The notes below the pieces were generated by a model that saw only the letters and a program-made list of their open reading frames with translations, had not been told where the DNA came from and ran no database searches. From NCBI GenBank assembly GCA_965247735.1, contig CBDFHN010000002.1, positions 558,001-622,000 on the forward strand: 64,000 nucleotides of DNA, read 5' to 3'. Shown here piece by piece: positions 44,281 through 53,987 of the stretch (its first letter is position 1; each line of letters begins with the position of its first letter). A program made the translations under genes and the position numbers. This DNA is from JAOXRU01 sp965247735 (GTDB lineage: Bacteria; Bacteroidota; Bacteroidia; Flavobacteriales; Flavobacteriaceae).

Positions 44281-46629
44281 TTATTTATTATTGTTATTCG
44301 TGGTATATTCTAAAAATCGTTGTCTAAATGCTAAGTTGTCTTCTTCAGTATTCAATAAGAAATAATATCCCAGAGAACGTTCTAGTTGAATGGCATCAAT
44401 TAAAAAGTTATAAATGGCATTTGTTCGGCTTAGTTGTGCGTCCAAATAGTTATTTTGTGCATCAATAAGTTGAATAATATTTATAGAACCTGTAGCATAT
44501 GCAATCTGAGTTAATTCAAGAGACTCTTCTGCTGTACTTTCCGATACTTTTGACAATTCTATATTTGAAATTTGATTGATAATACTCAGTACAGCATTCC
44601 TAATATTGGCATCAATGGCAAGCTCACTATTTTCTTTACCTATATTTAACTGCTCCTTTTGAATTAGTGCTGTTCGTCTATTTATCTTATTTTGATTCTG
44701 ATTAAAAATTGGCAATGATATGCTTGCCCCCACATTATAGTCTTTATCCAATAGTATTCCTCCATTTGCAGGAGTACTACCAGCACCACTTCTACTAAAA
44801 TTTCTATTGTATTGTCCACGAAGTGTTACCGTGGGCAACAAGCGGCCAGATCCATATAGTTTTACACTTCTATTGGTAGCCTCTATATTGTAATCAAGAG
44901 ATTTTAGTTCTGGCGAATTTGTTTTTGCTTCTGCAATCATAAAAGCAATAAAAGATTCCCTTAACCTAGGATTATCTAAAATATTCGCAAATTCTTTGTA
45001 GTTGTATTGTTCAAAAATTCCTTTTTCCAAATCAATATCTTCAATATCTATTTCGGTATCTAAAGGGTTATTCAACAACTGATTTAGACCAATATAACTT
45101 TGTTCCATATTATTAATAGCCTCTACCATTGCTTGAGTGTTCTGAGCCATTTCACTTTTAAATCTGAGCACATCAGATTTTCCAGATGATCCAGCATCAT
45201 AATTTTGCCTTGATATTGCCAAATTATTTTTAGTAAGACTTAAATTTCGATGTTGAATTTGTGCATTTGCCTTTAATATTAAAGTGGTAAAATAGGCAGA
45301 TGAAATATCAAAAATAGCATCTAACTGACTGGTATTAAAATTTTCTGTTGCTGCCAAAAGCAACTTCTTTTGGATGGTTATGTTAGCATTTAACGTTTCT
45401 GAAAATAGTGTTTGTTCTAAGGTGATGTCACCACCTGTTGAGAATTCAGGATTTTGTCCCTGACTAATTTCAGCCAATTTAGGATCTAAATAAGTGCCAT
45501 CTACTGTTGCAGTAAGACTAGGTAAATAATTGCTTTTGGTAAGTTTTAAATCTTGATTAGATAGAGCTACATCCTTTTTGCCTGAAGCCAAGGACAAATT
45601 TTTATCAAGCACCTGATTAATTGCCGATATAAGATTGTATTGCTTTTCTGAAATTGAATTCACAAACTCTCCTACAAAATCAATACTATTGATAAGGCTG
45701 TATTTTATTGGAACACCAACCAGTTCAGCAGTATTATAATTAAGGGTAAGCCTGGGTGTGCTTTCTATAAGCAAAGGCAGTTCTGAAAAATTAGTTCCAC
45801 TTATATAAGACTCTATGCTTAAAGCAATACGTCTAATGATTTGATCAATATTATTCTCCCCTTGTGTCGTAGCCATAATACCTGCCAGAACATCTTCTTT
45901 GGTGGAAGTTGTAAACGATGGTATCTTTTTAGCAATTAACAATCTTGCAAGTTCTTCTATTTCTTGCTTTTCTAGAAAAAAACCGCCTGCCATATAAAGA
46001 GCATCAATACCTTCCAAATTTGATGTAACATCTGATATTGATTCAAAAGGGATGAGCGTATAATTAGCATTCAAGCCTTTCAATTCCTTATCAAAAGTTT
46101 CTTTAAAAGGCAATATCTCTATCAGTTCTTTTTCCACTATAATACCCAGGTTTTTAAAATCTGTTAATTCCTTAAATTGTTCTAAATCTCTTTGGTACGA
46201 TTGTGACGCAATTAGATAGGTGAAATTGGTAATTCCTGATGCTTTTTTATTCATATCAACGGTAACCATATCCATATTTACAGTTCCAAACAACAGTGTT
46301 GGTTTTGCATAGGTTTTTTGCCTGGTGAGCACTATATTATTAACTGCACCAAATGCAATAATAATATCTGTCTCATTTGCCAATAACGTCTGATAATTTT
46401 TAAGTGCATTCTCTAAATTATAGTTATTGGTGAGCATATTACTCTCCGAAAATTTTATAATAGCATCCTCACCTACTACAGCTTTTATTTGATCTTGTAA
46501 CTGTTGTAAAATAGGAGCTATTTTTTCCGTTCTATAATCTTGTAGAATTCCAATATGGTAAACTTGTTTGGTTTGCGAAAATGCAGCAATAGATACTAGA
46601 ACAAATAAAAAATATAAATAGTTTTTCAT
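44281..46629 (-). CDS. Fusion of ABC substrate-binding-like domain and TolC-family outer membrane channel
   Basis: A 782-residue exported protein with a signal peptide (residues 1-18). Residues about 22-310 resemble the ABC_sub_bind (PF04392-like) periplasmic binding fold: VYHIGILQDYRTEKIAPILQQL, then DIIIAFGAVNN and KNLGIIVEKE. Residues about 330-780 are a TolC-family channel, with LTLEQT-like strands and coiled helices (LSRTNAIYNFLIDAIQLERSLG). Normal TolC relatives are about 450 residues, so the first half is an added module. It is the first gene of the RND operon. The added domain might sense or deliver a substrate to the channel, which is inference. Confidence 0.82.
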   Translation of the reverse strand: MKNYLYFLFVLVSIAAFSQTKQVYHIGILQDYRTEKIAPILQQLQDQIKAVVGEDAIIKFSESNMLTNNYNLENALKNYQTLLANETDIIIAFGAVNNIVLTRQKTYAKPTLLFGTVNMDMVTVDMNKKASGITNFTYLIASQSYQRDLEQFKELTDFKNLGIIVEKELIEILPFKETFDKELKGLNANYTLIPFESISDVTSNLEGIDALYMAGGFFLEKQEIEELARLLIAKKIPSFTTSTKEDVLAGIMATTQGENNIDQIIRRIALSIESYISGTNFSELPLLIESTPRLTLNYNTAELVGVPIKYSLINSIDFVGEFVNSISEKQYNLISAINQVLDKNLSLASGKKDVALSNQDLKLTKSNYLPSLTATVDGTYLDPKLAEISQGQNPEFSTGGDITLEQTLFSETLNANITIQKKLLLAATENFNTSQLDAIFDISSAYFTTLILKANAQIQHRNLSLTKNNLAISRQNYDAGSSGKSDVLRFKSEMAQNTQAMVEAINNMEQSYIGLNQLLNNPLDTEIDIEDIDLEKGIFEQYNYKEFANILDNPRLRESFIAFMIAEAKTNSPELKSLDYNIEATNRSVKLYGSGRLLPTVTLRGQYNRNFSRSGAGSTPANGGILLDKDYNVGASISLPIFNQNQNKINRRTALIQKEQLNIGKENSELAIDANIRNAVLSIINQISNIELSKVSESTAEESLELTQIAYATGSINIIQLIDAQNNYLDAQLSRTNAIYNFLIDAIQLERSLGYYFLLNTEEDNLAFRQRFLEYTTNNNNK

Positions 46630-47065
46630 TGGTTTTCACTTATATATTAGTACTCTTTTTTAAATTTAACTTTGAAAAACACTAATTGCGCATTAATCAA
46701 AATGATTACTACTGAGGTGAGGTTATTGATCATGTAAAAAATATGAGCAGATCAAATTTTAAATATTAGTTCTTCAAACAACAATGTTAATAGTACATTG
46801 TATTGTAATCCTAGCCAATACTGTGCTTTATTAATATTCCTTTCCAAATATGATTTAAAAAGTAAAGATCTTTGATTCCTATTTTTTTGACAGATACGTT
46901 TTTATAACTATCATTTGTTTTTGAGGTAAGTACTTAAATAGTATCTGTTGTCTACAGTCTAAAAAAACTCTTCTAAAAGAGAGTTAAAACCAACGCAGCA
47001 ACAAATAACAATGGGATGTCAAAAAGTATTTTTTATGATTTAATAATTAATGACTTCACTAAAGA

Positions 47066-47101
47066 TACAGTTTAGTTTCTATTAATGGAAACTAAACTGT
47101 A
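47066..47101. repeat. Perfect 14-base inverted repeat
   Basis: TACAGTTTAGTTTC (47066-47079) pairs with GAAACTAAACTGTA (47088-47101) around the 8-base loop TATTAATG. No T-run follows on either strand, so it is not an ordinary terminator. It may be an operator or part of a structured RNA. Confidence 0.7.
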
Positions 47102-47192
47102 TAAAATTCTAAAACACAAGTAACGAACTGATAACAATAATGTTACGGGATATAAATTCTTATTTAATCAGATAAATAACATTAAAAAGTAC

Positions 47193-47255
47193 AATGCTAG
47201 AAGATATATATCCATTTGACACCAATAAAAAATGACATCCATACATTCTAGCATT
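47193..47255. repeat. 10-base inverted repeat with 43-base spacing
   Basis: AATGCTAGAA (47193-47202) and TTCTAGCATT (47246-47255). It is 52 bases beyond the 3' end of hisIE. Significance unknown. Confidence 0.5.
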
Positions 47256-47306
47256 ACATTTTACACGAAGAAAAAATGATTGATTTGTATGTAATTAGAA
47301 AGAAGG

Positions 47307-47897
47307 CTATCCTCTATCTTTTAAAACCGAAACAATATCATTCAACTTATATCCTTTGGCTTGTAATAATATTAAATAATGAAACAACAAGTCTGCACTT
47401 TCCTCTAAAAATAAATTATCATTACTATCCATAGCCTCAATAACCACTTCTACAGCCTCTTCTCCTACTTTTTGAGCCACCTTATTAATGCCATCTCTAA
47501 ACAGTGAAGCCACATAGCTTTTTTCATCAGCTATATTTTCTTTACGATTAGTTATGGTGTTTTCCAAAGCTGTAATAAATCCAAATTCTTGAGTATTTTC
47601 TTCTTGCCAACAGGTATCCGTTCCCTTATGGCAAGTTGGTCCAGCAGGCTGTACTTTTATCAAGAAGGTATCATTATCACAATCGTTTTTTATGGATATT
47701 ACATTTAAGAAATTACCACTTTCTTCGCCCTTTGTCCATAAGCGTTGTTTGCTTCTACTAAAAAAAGTTACTTTATTAGTTGCAATTGTTTTATCATAGG
47801 ATTCCTGATTCATATAGCCTAACATTAACACATTTTTGGTTTGTGCATCTTGTATTATTGCTGGTATTAATCCGTCTTTGTTTTTATTAAAATCCAT
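47307..47897 (-). CDS. hisI: Bifunctional phosphoribosyl-AMP cyclohydrolase / phosphoribosyl-ATP pyrophosphatase (HisIE)
   Basis: A 196-residue enzyme doing steps two and three of histidine synthesis. The N-terminal HisI domain (about 1-105) contains the zinc and substrate marks KGEESGN and CDNDTFLIKVQPAGPTCH. The C-terminal HisE domain (about 110-196) has KVGEEAVEVVIEAMD. The fused form is usual in Bacteroidota. It is the last gene of the operon. The 116-base spacer to hisF contains 7-base repeat arrays. Confidence 0.95.
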   Translation of the reverse strand: MDFNKNKDGLIPAIIQDAQTKNVLMLGYMNQESYDKTIATNKVTFFSRSKQRLWTKGEESGNFLNVISIKNDCDNDTFLIKVQPAGPTCHKGTDTCWQEENTQEFGFITALENTITNRKENIADEKSYVASLFRDGINKVAQKVGEEAVEVVIEAMDSNDNLFLEESADLLFHYLILLQAKGYKLNDIVSVLKDRG

Positions 47898-47914
47898 CTT
47901 TTGATTGAATATTT

Positions 47915-47988
47915 ATTATTGATAATTTTTTTTTGATTATTGATTGATAAAAGATCGCTTCGCTCTTAGATACAAGAAACAAGACTCG
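47915..47988. repeat. Heptamer repeats in the hisF-hisIE spacer
   Basis: ATTATTG-type units run in 7-base steps from 47915 to 47949 (ATTATTG, ATAATTT, TTTTTTG, ATTATTG, ATTGATA). A second series, AGATACA, AGAAACA, AGACTCG, follows at about 47968-47988. The units are degenerate, but the 7-base period holds. Confidence 0.5.
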
Positions 47989-48013
47989 CAACTTATCATT
48001 AGCAAGCCAATTT

Positions 48014-48772
48014 TTAACATCTTCTAACTGCCACTCCGTTTTTATACAATTCTTCTTTTAAATCAACAATTTCTATTTCTTTAAAATGAAAAACGCTAGC
48101 TGCCAATGCTGCATCTGCTTTACCTTCTTTAAAAGTATCCACAAAATGCTGAATATTACCTGCTCCTCCAGATGCAATTATCGGTATTGTTAATATAGTA
48201 TTTAATTTTGCTAAAGCTTTATTTGCAAACCCCTTTTTGGTTCCATCATTATTCATGGAGGTAAATAAAATTTCTCCAGCTCCTCTTTTTTGAACCTCTA
48301 ATGCCCAGTCAAATAAATTAAGTTCGGTTGGAATCTTACCACCAACCAAATGCACAATCCATTGATCATTAATTTCTTTTGCATCTATAGCAACGGTAAC
48401 ACATTGACTCCCAAATTTTGTAGCCAATTCGTTTATTAAATCTGGTCTTTTTACTGCAGCAGAATTAATAGATACTTTATCAGCTCCATTTTGGAGCAAC
48501 ACATCTACGTCTTCTACAGTAGCAATTCCGCCACCAACTGTAAACGGAATATCCACTTTTTCTGCTACCCTCAATACCAAATCTGCTAATGTTTTTCGTT
48601 GCTCTGCTGTAGCAGAAATATCTAAAAACACCAACTCATCGGCACCTGTTTCTGCATAAATAGCTGCCAATTCCACAGGATCACCTGCATCGCGCAAATT
48701 CTCAAAATTAATCCCTTTTACAGTTCTCCCGTTTTTAATATCTAAACAGGGAATTATTCTTTTTGTTAACAT
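48014..48772 (-). CDS. hisF: Imidazole glycerol phosphate synthase, cyclase subunit (HisF)
   Basis: A 252-residue TIM-barrel protein that closes the imidazole ring using ammonia from HisH. Starts MLTKRIIPCLDIKNGRTVKG, with the first catalytic Asp at residue 11 and the second in VTVAIDAKE (about 130). Phosphate loops VGGGI and ASGGAG are present. Normal length. It follows hisA by 94 bases, a spacer with an array of four heptamers. Confidence 0.97.
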   Translation of the reverse strand: MLTKRIIPCLDIKNGRTVKGINFENLRDAGDPVELAAIYAETGADELVFLDISATAEQRKTLADLVLRVAEKVDIPFTVGGGIATVEDVDVLLQNGADKVSINSAAVKRPDLINELATKFGSQCVTVAIDAKEINDQWIVHLVGGKIPTELNLFDWALEVQKRGAGEILFTSMNNDGTKKGFANKALAKLNTILTIPIIASGGAGNIQHFVDTFKEGKADAALAASVFHFKEIEIVDLKEELYKNGVAVRRC

Positions 48773-48780
48773 ACATTATT

Positions 48781-48813
48781 AGTATTGAGTATTGAGTACA
48801 AAGTATTAAGACG
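48781..48813. repeat. Heptamer array in the hisA-hisF spacer
   Basis: Four 7-base units AGTATTG, AGTATTG, AGTACAA, AGTATTA are followed by AGACG. A near copy, same orientation and same AGACG end, lies at 50211-50243. Confidence 0.8.
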
Positions 48814-48866
48814 TTCTATATTCATCTTTTTATAACTAATTAGCCTTTTATGCGCATAATTAAACA

Positions 48867-49607
48867 TTAAGAATTACTTTCATTTAAAATAAACGCTTCC
48901 AATTGCTTTAGGCTAATTCTATTTTCATAGATAGCTTTGCCTATTATCGTGCCTTCACAGCCTAATGCTGCTAGTTTTGGCAATTCATCAAAAGTTGAAA
49001 TTCCTCCGGAAGCAATCAATTTTACCTGTGGAATTGTCTTTAATATCTTCTCATATAAATCAAAAGAAGGTCCTGCTAACATTCCGTCCTTAGCGATATC
49101 TGTGCAAATCACATAAGAAACCCCTTCTTTTTTATAGTTTTCAATAAATGGTAGCAATTCTTCTGTAGAAGTCTCTAACCATCCACTTACAGCAACCATT
49201 TCATCTTTAGCATCTGCTCCAAGAATAATTTTATCTGCCCCATAAGCTGTTAACCACGATTTAAAAACCGCTGGTTTCTTAACAGCTATACTACCACCTG
49301 TAATCTGATTGGCTCCAGATTCAAAAGCTATTTTTAGATCTTCATCAGTCTTTAAACCACCACCAAAATCAATTTTTAAATTTGTTTTTGTCGCTAACAA
49401 TTCTAACACCTTGTAGTTTACAATATGTTGAGACTTGGCACCATCCAAATCTACCAAATGTAAATACTCAATTCCACTAGCTTCAAATTCTTTTGCTACC
49501 TCTAATGGGTTTTCATTATAGATTATTTTTGTACTATAATCCCCTTTAGATAAGCGTACACATTTACCGTCTATAATATCTATTGCTGGTATAATTCTCA
49601 TTTTCAA
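48867..49607 (-). CDS. hisA: ProFAR isomerase (HisA)
   Basis: A 246-residue TIM-barrel enzyme that isomerises the ProFAR intermediate. Starts MRIIPAIDIIDGKCVRLSKGDYS, with the catalytic Asp near residue 10, and the partner Asp in VICTDIAKDGMLAGPS near residue 170. An ATG two codons earlier (giving MKMRII) is also possible. It follows hisH by 14 bases and is co-transcribed. Confidence 0.96.
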   Translation of the reverse strand: MKMRIIPAIDIIDGKCVRLSKGDYSTKIIYNENPLEVAKEFEASGIEYLHLVDLDGAKSQHIVNYKVLELLATKTNLKIDFGGGLKTDEDLKIAFESGANQITGGSIAVKKPAVFKSWLTAYGADKIILGADAKDEMVAVSGWLETSTEELLPFIENYKKEGVSYVICTDIAKDGMLAGPSFDLYEKILKTIPQVKLIASGGISTFDELPKLAALGCEGTIIGKAIYENRISLKQLEAFILNESNS

Positions 49608-49621
49608 TTTTTAATGTTGTG

Positions 49622-50203
<582 letters not shown>

Positions 50204-50210
50204 TTAAAAA

Positions 50211-50243
50211 AGTATTAAGTACAAAGTATTGAGTATTAAGACG
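50211..50243. repeat. Heptamer array in the hisB-hisH spacer
   Basis: Four 7-base units AGTATTA, AGTACAA, AGTATTG, AGTATTA are followed by AGACG. It starts 8 bases beyond the hisH start codon. Confidence 0.8.
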
Positions 50244-50355
50244 CATATCTGTAATATTCAATCTTTTAATTAAAAATTAAAACTTCTATTTTTTATTCTC
50301 TTTTTTCCGTTACTCTCCTAAAAGATACTCTATCAGCAGGAAACGGATTGCTAGT

Positions 50356-51483
50356 CTATAATACTCCTTTTGTACTTGGTAAAATCATCTTATCAACCTC
50401 ACGTTTTACCGCAATTTTTATCGCTTTTGCTAAAGCCTTAAAAATTGATTCTATTTTATGATGTTCATTTGTACCTTCTGCTTTGATGTTTAAATTTGCT
50501 TTTGCTCCATCACTAAACGATTTAAAAAAATGATAAAACATCTCTGTAGGCATGTCTCCTACTTTTTCACGTTTAAAATCGGCTTCCCAAACCAACCAGT
50601 TTCTACCACCAAAATCTAAAGCTACTTGCGCCAAACAATCGTCCATAGGCAAGCAAAAACCATAACGCTCTATACCCAATTTATTACCTAAAGCTGTAGC
50701 AAAAACTTCGCCTAATGCAATAGCGGTATCTTCAATTGTGTGGTGTTCATCAACCTCTAAATCGCCTTTTACATCAATTTTTAAGTCCAAACCTCCATGT
50801 CTTGCTATTTGGTCTAACATATGATCAAAAAACTTCAACCCTGTATCAATTTCACCGTTTCCAGTCCCATCAAGGTTTAGCTGAATATAAATATCCGTTT
50901 CTTTAGTGGTACGTCTTGTTTCAAAAACCCTGTCTTCTAGCTTTAAAAACTCATAAATAGCTTTCCAATTATTAGTTTTTAGCCCAATAATAGTTGCAAG
51001 TTCTTTTTCTTCCGAAGTTATCTCTGCTCCTTCTGACGCAATTAATATTCCCTTGCTTCCCAAGTTTTTTGCCAATGTTATATCTGATAAGCGATCCCCA
51101 ATTACAAAAGAACCTTCCAAATCATACACTGCTTTATCAAAATACTGTTCCAATAATGCAGTCTCAGGCTTACGTGTAGGCGCATTATCATCAGGAAATG
51201 TCTTATCAATTATAATTTCTTTAAACACTATTCCCTCATTTTCAAAAGAGCTCACTAGAAAATTTTGTACAGGCCAAAAAGTAGCTTCTGGAAAACTATC
51301 CGTTCCTAATCCGTCTTGATTGGTAACCATCACTAATTCATAATCCAGCTCTTTTGCTATTAAAGCCAAATATTGAAATACTTTTGGATAAAATTCTAAT
51401 TTTTCAAAACTGTCCAATTGGTAATCTACAGGTGGTTCTATGGCTAATGTTCCATCTCTATCTATAAATAATACTTTTTGCAT
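50356..51483 (-). CDS. hisB: Bifunctional histidinol-phosphatase / imidazoleglycerol-phosphate dehydratase (HisB)
   Basis: A 375-residue two-domain enzyme. The N-terminal HAD phosphatase (about 1-165) starts MQKVLFIDRDGTLAIEPP with the DxD motif at residues 8-10. The C-terminal dehydratase (about 180-375) has FFDHMLDQIARHGG, DEHHTIEDTAIALG and GTNEHHKIESIFKA, the manganese-binding His clusters. The fused form is usual in Bacteroidota and enteric bacteria. It follows hisC by 7 bases. Confidence 0.97.
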   Translation of the reverse strand: MQKVLFIDRDGTLAIEPPVDYQLDSFEKLEFYPKVFQYLALIAKELDYELVMVTNQDGLGTDSFPEATFWPVQNFLVSSFENEGIVFKEIIIDKTFPDDNAPTRKPETALLEQYFDKAVYDLEGSFVIGDRLSDITLAKNLGSKGILIASEGAEITSEEKELATIIGLKTNNWKAIYEFLKLEDRVFETRRTTKETDIYIQLNLDGTGNGEIDTGLKFFDHMLDQIARHGGLDLKIDVKGDLEVDEHHTIEDTAIALGEVFATALGNKLGIERYGFCLPMDDCLAQVALDFGGRNWLVWEADFKREKVGDMPTEMFYHFFKSFSDGAKANLNIKAEGTNEHHKIESIFKALAKAIKIAVKREVDKMILPSTKGVL

Positions 51484-51490
51484 GATGTTT

Positions 51491-52534
51491 TTATAATGAT
51501 TTTAACGCGTTTATTAATTTTGTATTTTCTTCCGGTGTTCCTATTGTAAATCGCAATGTATTTTCACATAATGGCTGCGTTGTTCTATTCCTAATCACAA
51601 TTCCTTTAGCAATCAGCTCTTTATAAATTTTATTCGCATCACTTACCCTAACTAGCACAAAATTCGCATCAGAATCGTGTACTTCAAGTATTACTTTAAT
51701 TTCAAGTAAAGATTTAACTAACAATACTTTAGCGCGTTTAATATTAGTTATTTCTGCTCTAAAAATTGCCTTATCCTTTACTTTAAGCAATGCTCTTTCT
51801 TGAGTTAATTTATTTACATTGTATGGTGGTTTAATTTTGTTTAAAATCGCAATTATTTCTTCAGATGCATAACATAATCCTAGTCGAATTCCTGCCATTC
51901 CGTATGCTTTTGATAATGTTTGGGTAATGATCAAATTTGGAAATTCATTTATTCTATTTAACCAACTTTCTTGTTCCGAAAAATCAATATAAGCTTCATC
52001 TATAACTACCAATCCATTAAAATCATTTAAAATTTCTGATACGATCTCTTCAGAAAATGAATTCCCAGTTGGATTATTCGGCGAACATAAAAATATAATC
52101 TTAGTGCTATTATCTACTGCTTTCCATATTTCTTGAACATCTGGGTTAAAATCGGTGGTCAATAGCACTTTTTTGTTTTCAATAGCATTGATATTTGCCA
52201 AAACTCCATACATTCCGTAAGTTGGAGGAAGCGTAATGATATTATCTATATTGGGCTCACAAAAAGCTCTGAAAATCAAATCTAATACTTCATCACTTCC
52301 ATTACCTAACAATATATTACTCGTCTTCACTGATTTTTCAGTTGCAAAAAACACTTTTAAATCGTGTTGTTGAGGATCGGGATACCTATTGATTCCATTT
52401 TCATAAGGATTTTCATTTGCATCTAAAAAGACCATGTCTTTGGATAACTCTTTATACTCGTCTCTTGCTGAAGAATATGGTGTTAATTCTGAAACATTGG
52501 CTCGCACTAACTTGTTGATATTAAACTCTTTCAT
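51491..52534 (-). CDS. hisC: Histidinol-phosphate aminotransferase (HisC)
   Basis: A 347-residue PLP enzyme for histidinol-phosphate. Seen: GNGSDEVLDLIFRAFC, CSPNNPTGNSF, the PLP Asp in VVIDEAYIDF, and the lysine in TQTLSKAYGMAGIRLGL. It overlaps hisD by 4 bases (ATGA), showing translational coupling. A paralogue with a Tat signal lies at 34045-35196. Confidence 0.96.
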   Translation of the reverse strand: MKEFNINKLVRANVSELTPYSSARDEYKELSKDMVFLDANENPYENGINRYPDPQQHDLKVFFATEKSVKTSNILLGNGSDEVLDLIFRAFCEPNIDNIITLPPTYGMYGVLANINAIENKKVLLTTDFNPDVQEIWKAVDNSTKIIFLCSPNNPTGNSFSEEIVSEILNDFNGLVVIDEAYIDFSEQESWLNRINEFPNLIITQTLSKAYGMAGIRLGLCYASEEIIAILNKIKPPYNVNKLTQERALLKVKDKAIFRAEITNIKRAKVLLVKSLLEIKVILEVHDSDANFVLVRVSDANKIYKELIAKGIVIRNRTTQPLCENTLRFTIGTPEENTKLINALKSL

Positions 52535-53814
52535 GATAAACTTTTTAAACGTAATGTTACTGCATTTTTATGCGCTTGCAATCCTTCTGCTGCTGCCATA
52601 ATTTCAATCGCATTTCCAATATTTTGTATGCCAATTGGGGATATTTTTTGAAATGTCATTGCTTTCATAAAGCTATCCAAATTAACACCACTATATTGTT
52701 TTGCATATCCATTAGTTGGTAAAGTATGATTGGTTCCTGAAGCATAATCACCTGCACTTTCTGGTGTGTAATTACCAATAAATACCGAACCTGCATTTCT
52801 TATATTATCAATATAAAACGATTCGTTTTTCATACAAATAATAAAATGCTCGGGGCCATAGTTGTTAATTAATCCCATTGCCAATTCATCAGTTTTTACA
52901 TATATCAATTTTGAATTTTCTATGGCTTTTGCTGCCAACTCTTTTCTTGGTAGTACTGCTAATTGTTGTGATACCTCTTTCTCAACAGCTAAAAGTAGTT
53001 TTTCAGAAGTAGTTACCAAAATAACCTGACTATCTGCCCCATGTTCTGCTTGTGATAACAAATCTGAAGCTACAAATGCAGCATTTGCAGTATCATCTGC
53101 AACAACCAATAATTCAGATGGACCAGCAGGCATATCTATAGCCACTCCATATTTTGTAGCAATTTGCTTTGCAACCGTGACAAATTGATTTCCTGGTCCA
53201 AATATCTTATAAACATTAGGCACAGAATTTGTTCCGAAAGTCATAGCTGCAATTGCCTGAATACCGCCAATTTTAAAAACCTTAGTTACACCACATAGTT
53301 TTGCAGTATACAATATTGCTGGATTCAGTTTTCCGTTGCTATCTGGAGGCGAACATAATATCAATTCTGTACATCCTGCAATAGTTGCTGGTACAGCCAG
53401 CATTAAAATTGTAGAAAACAATGGCGCAGTCCCTCCAGGAATATACAATCCTACTTTTTCTATAGCTCTTTTTTCTTGCCAGCATGTTACTCCTACCGTT
53501 GTTTCTACTTCAACTCTATCCGTTTTTTGCGCCTTATGAAATACTTCAATATTATGTTTTGCAATAGCTATTGCCTTTTTTAGACTGTCCGAAACTAACG
53601 TTTCTGCTTTCAAAAATTCATCTTCATTAACTAAAAATGTGTCTAAAACAACCTTATCAAACTTTTGTGTGTAGCTTGCAACTGCTTTATCACCATTTTT
53701 TTGTACATTTTCAAAAACATCAGTTACCATACCTTCAATATCAGCAATAGACTGGGTGGGTCTTTGCAGTATGCGCTCCCAGGTGTTTTTATCAGGATTA
53801 TATATTTTGTTCAT
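52531..53814 (-). CDS. hisD: Histidinol dehydrogenase (HisD)
   Basis: A 427-residue zinc- and NAD-dependent enzyme for the last two oxidation steps. Typical marks are YIPGGTAPLFSTILMLAVPA, IFGPGNQFVTVAKQ, IDMPAGPSELLVVAD, LLSQAEHGADSQ and GPEHF, and the signature block NAGSVFIGNYTPESAGDYASG. Normal length. It overlaps hisC at its end. Its upstream spacer to hisG (173 bases) contains heptamer series. Confidence 0.97.
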   Translation of the reverse strand: MNKIYNPDKNTWERILQRPTQSIADIEGMVTDVFENVQKNGDKAVASYTQKFDKVVLDTFLVNEDEFLKAETLVSDSLKKAIAIAKHNIEVFHKAQKTDRVEVETTVGVTCWQEKRAIEKVGLYIPGGTAPLFSTILMLAVPATIAGCTELILCSPPDSNGKLNPAILYTAKLCGVTKVFKIGGIQAIAAMTFGTNSVPNVYKIFGPGNQFVTVAKQIATKYGVAIDMPAGPSELLVVADDTANAAFVASDLLSQAEHGADSQVILVTTSEKLLLAVEKEVSQQLAVLPRKELAAKAIENSKLIYVKTDELAMGLINNYGPEHFIICMKNESFYIDNIRNAGSVFIGNYTPESAGDYASGTNHTLPTNGYAKQYSGVNLDSFMKAMTFQKISPIGIQNIGNAIEIMAAAEGLQAHKNAVTLRLKSLS

Positions 53815-53823
53815 ATTTTTTTA

Positions 53824-53961
53824 GTTGTCGGTTTTCTCGGTTATCAGTTGATGATTGTTGATTGACGATTACAGATTAAAAAGAGTCTTTTATATTTAGT
53901 ATACCTCGCCCCCTTTGATTCTATTATTTTTTCCTAACTCTTAAGTCTTGTCTCTTGATTC
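53824..53961. repeat. Heptamer series in the hisG-hisD spacer
   Basis: Two 7-base-period series. The first runs 53840-53881: GTTATCA, GTTGATG, ATTGTTG, ATTGACG, ATTACAG, ATTAAAA, with GTTGTCG earlier at 53824. The second runs 53934-53961: CTAACTC, TTAAGTC, TTGTCTC, TTGATTC. Confidence 0.55.
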
Positions 53962-53987
53962 ATAAAGAAGTACTCTTTGTATTTCTA

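Larger units (their letters stand above)
46630..47306. other. 677-base gap with two dyads
   Basis: No gene was found. It holds a perfect 14-base inverted repeat (47066-47101) and a wider 10-base inverted repeat (47193-47202 with 47246-47255). It lies between the 5' end of the RND operon and the 3' end of the his operon, both leftward, so it should hold the RND operon promoter, which I could not recognise. Confidence 0.5.

Noticed and set aside
47066..47101. Inverted repeat as the his-operon terminator
   Set aside because: It is over 200 bases past hisIE and lacks a T-run on the minus strand.
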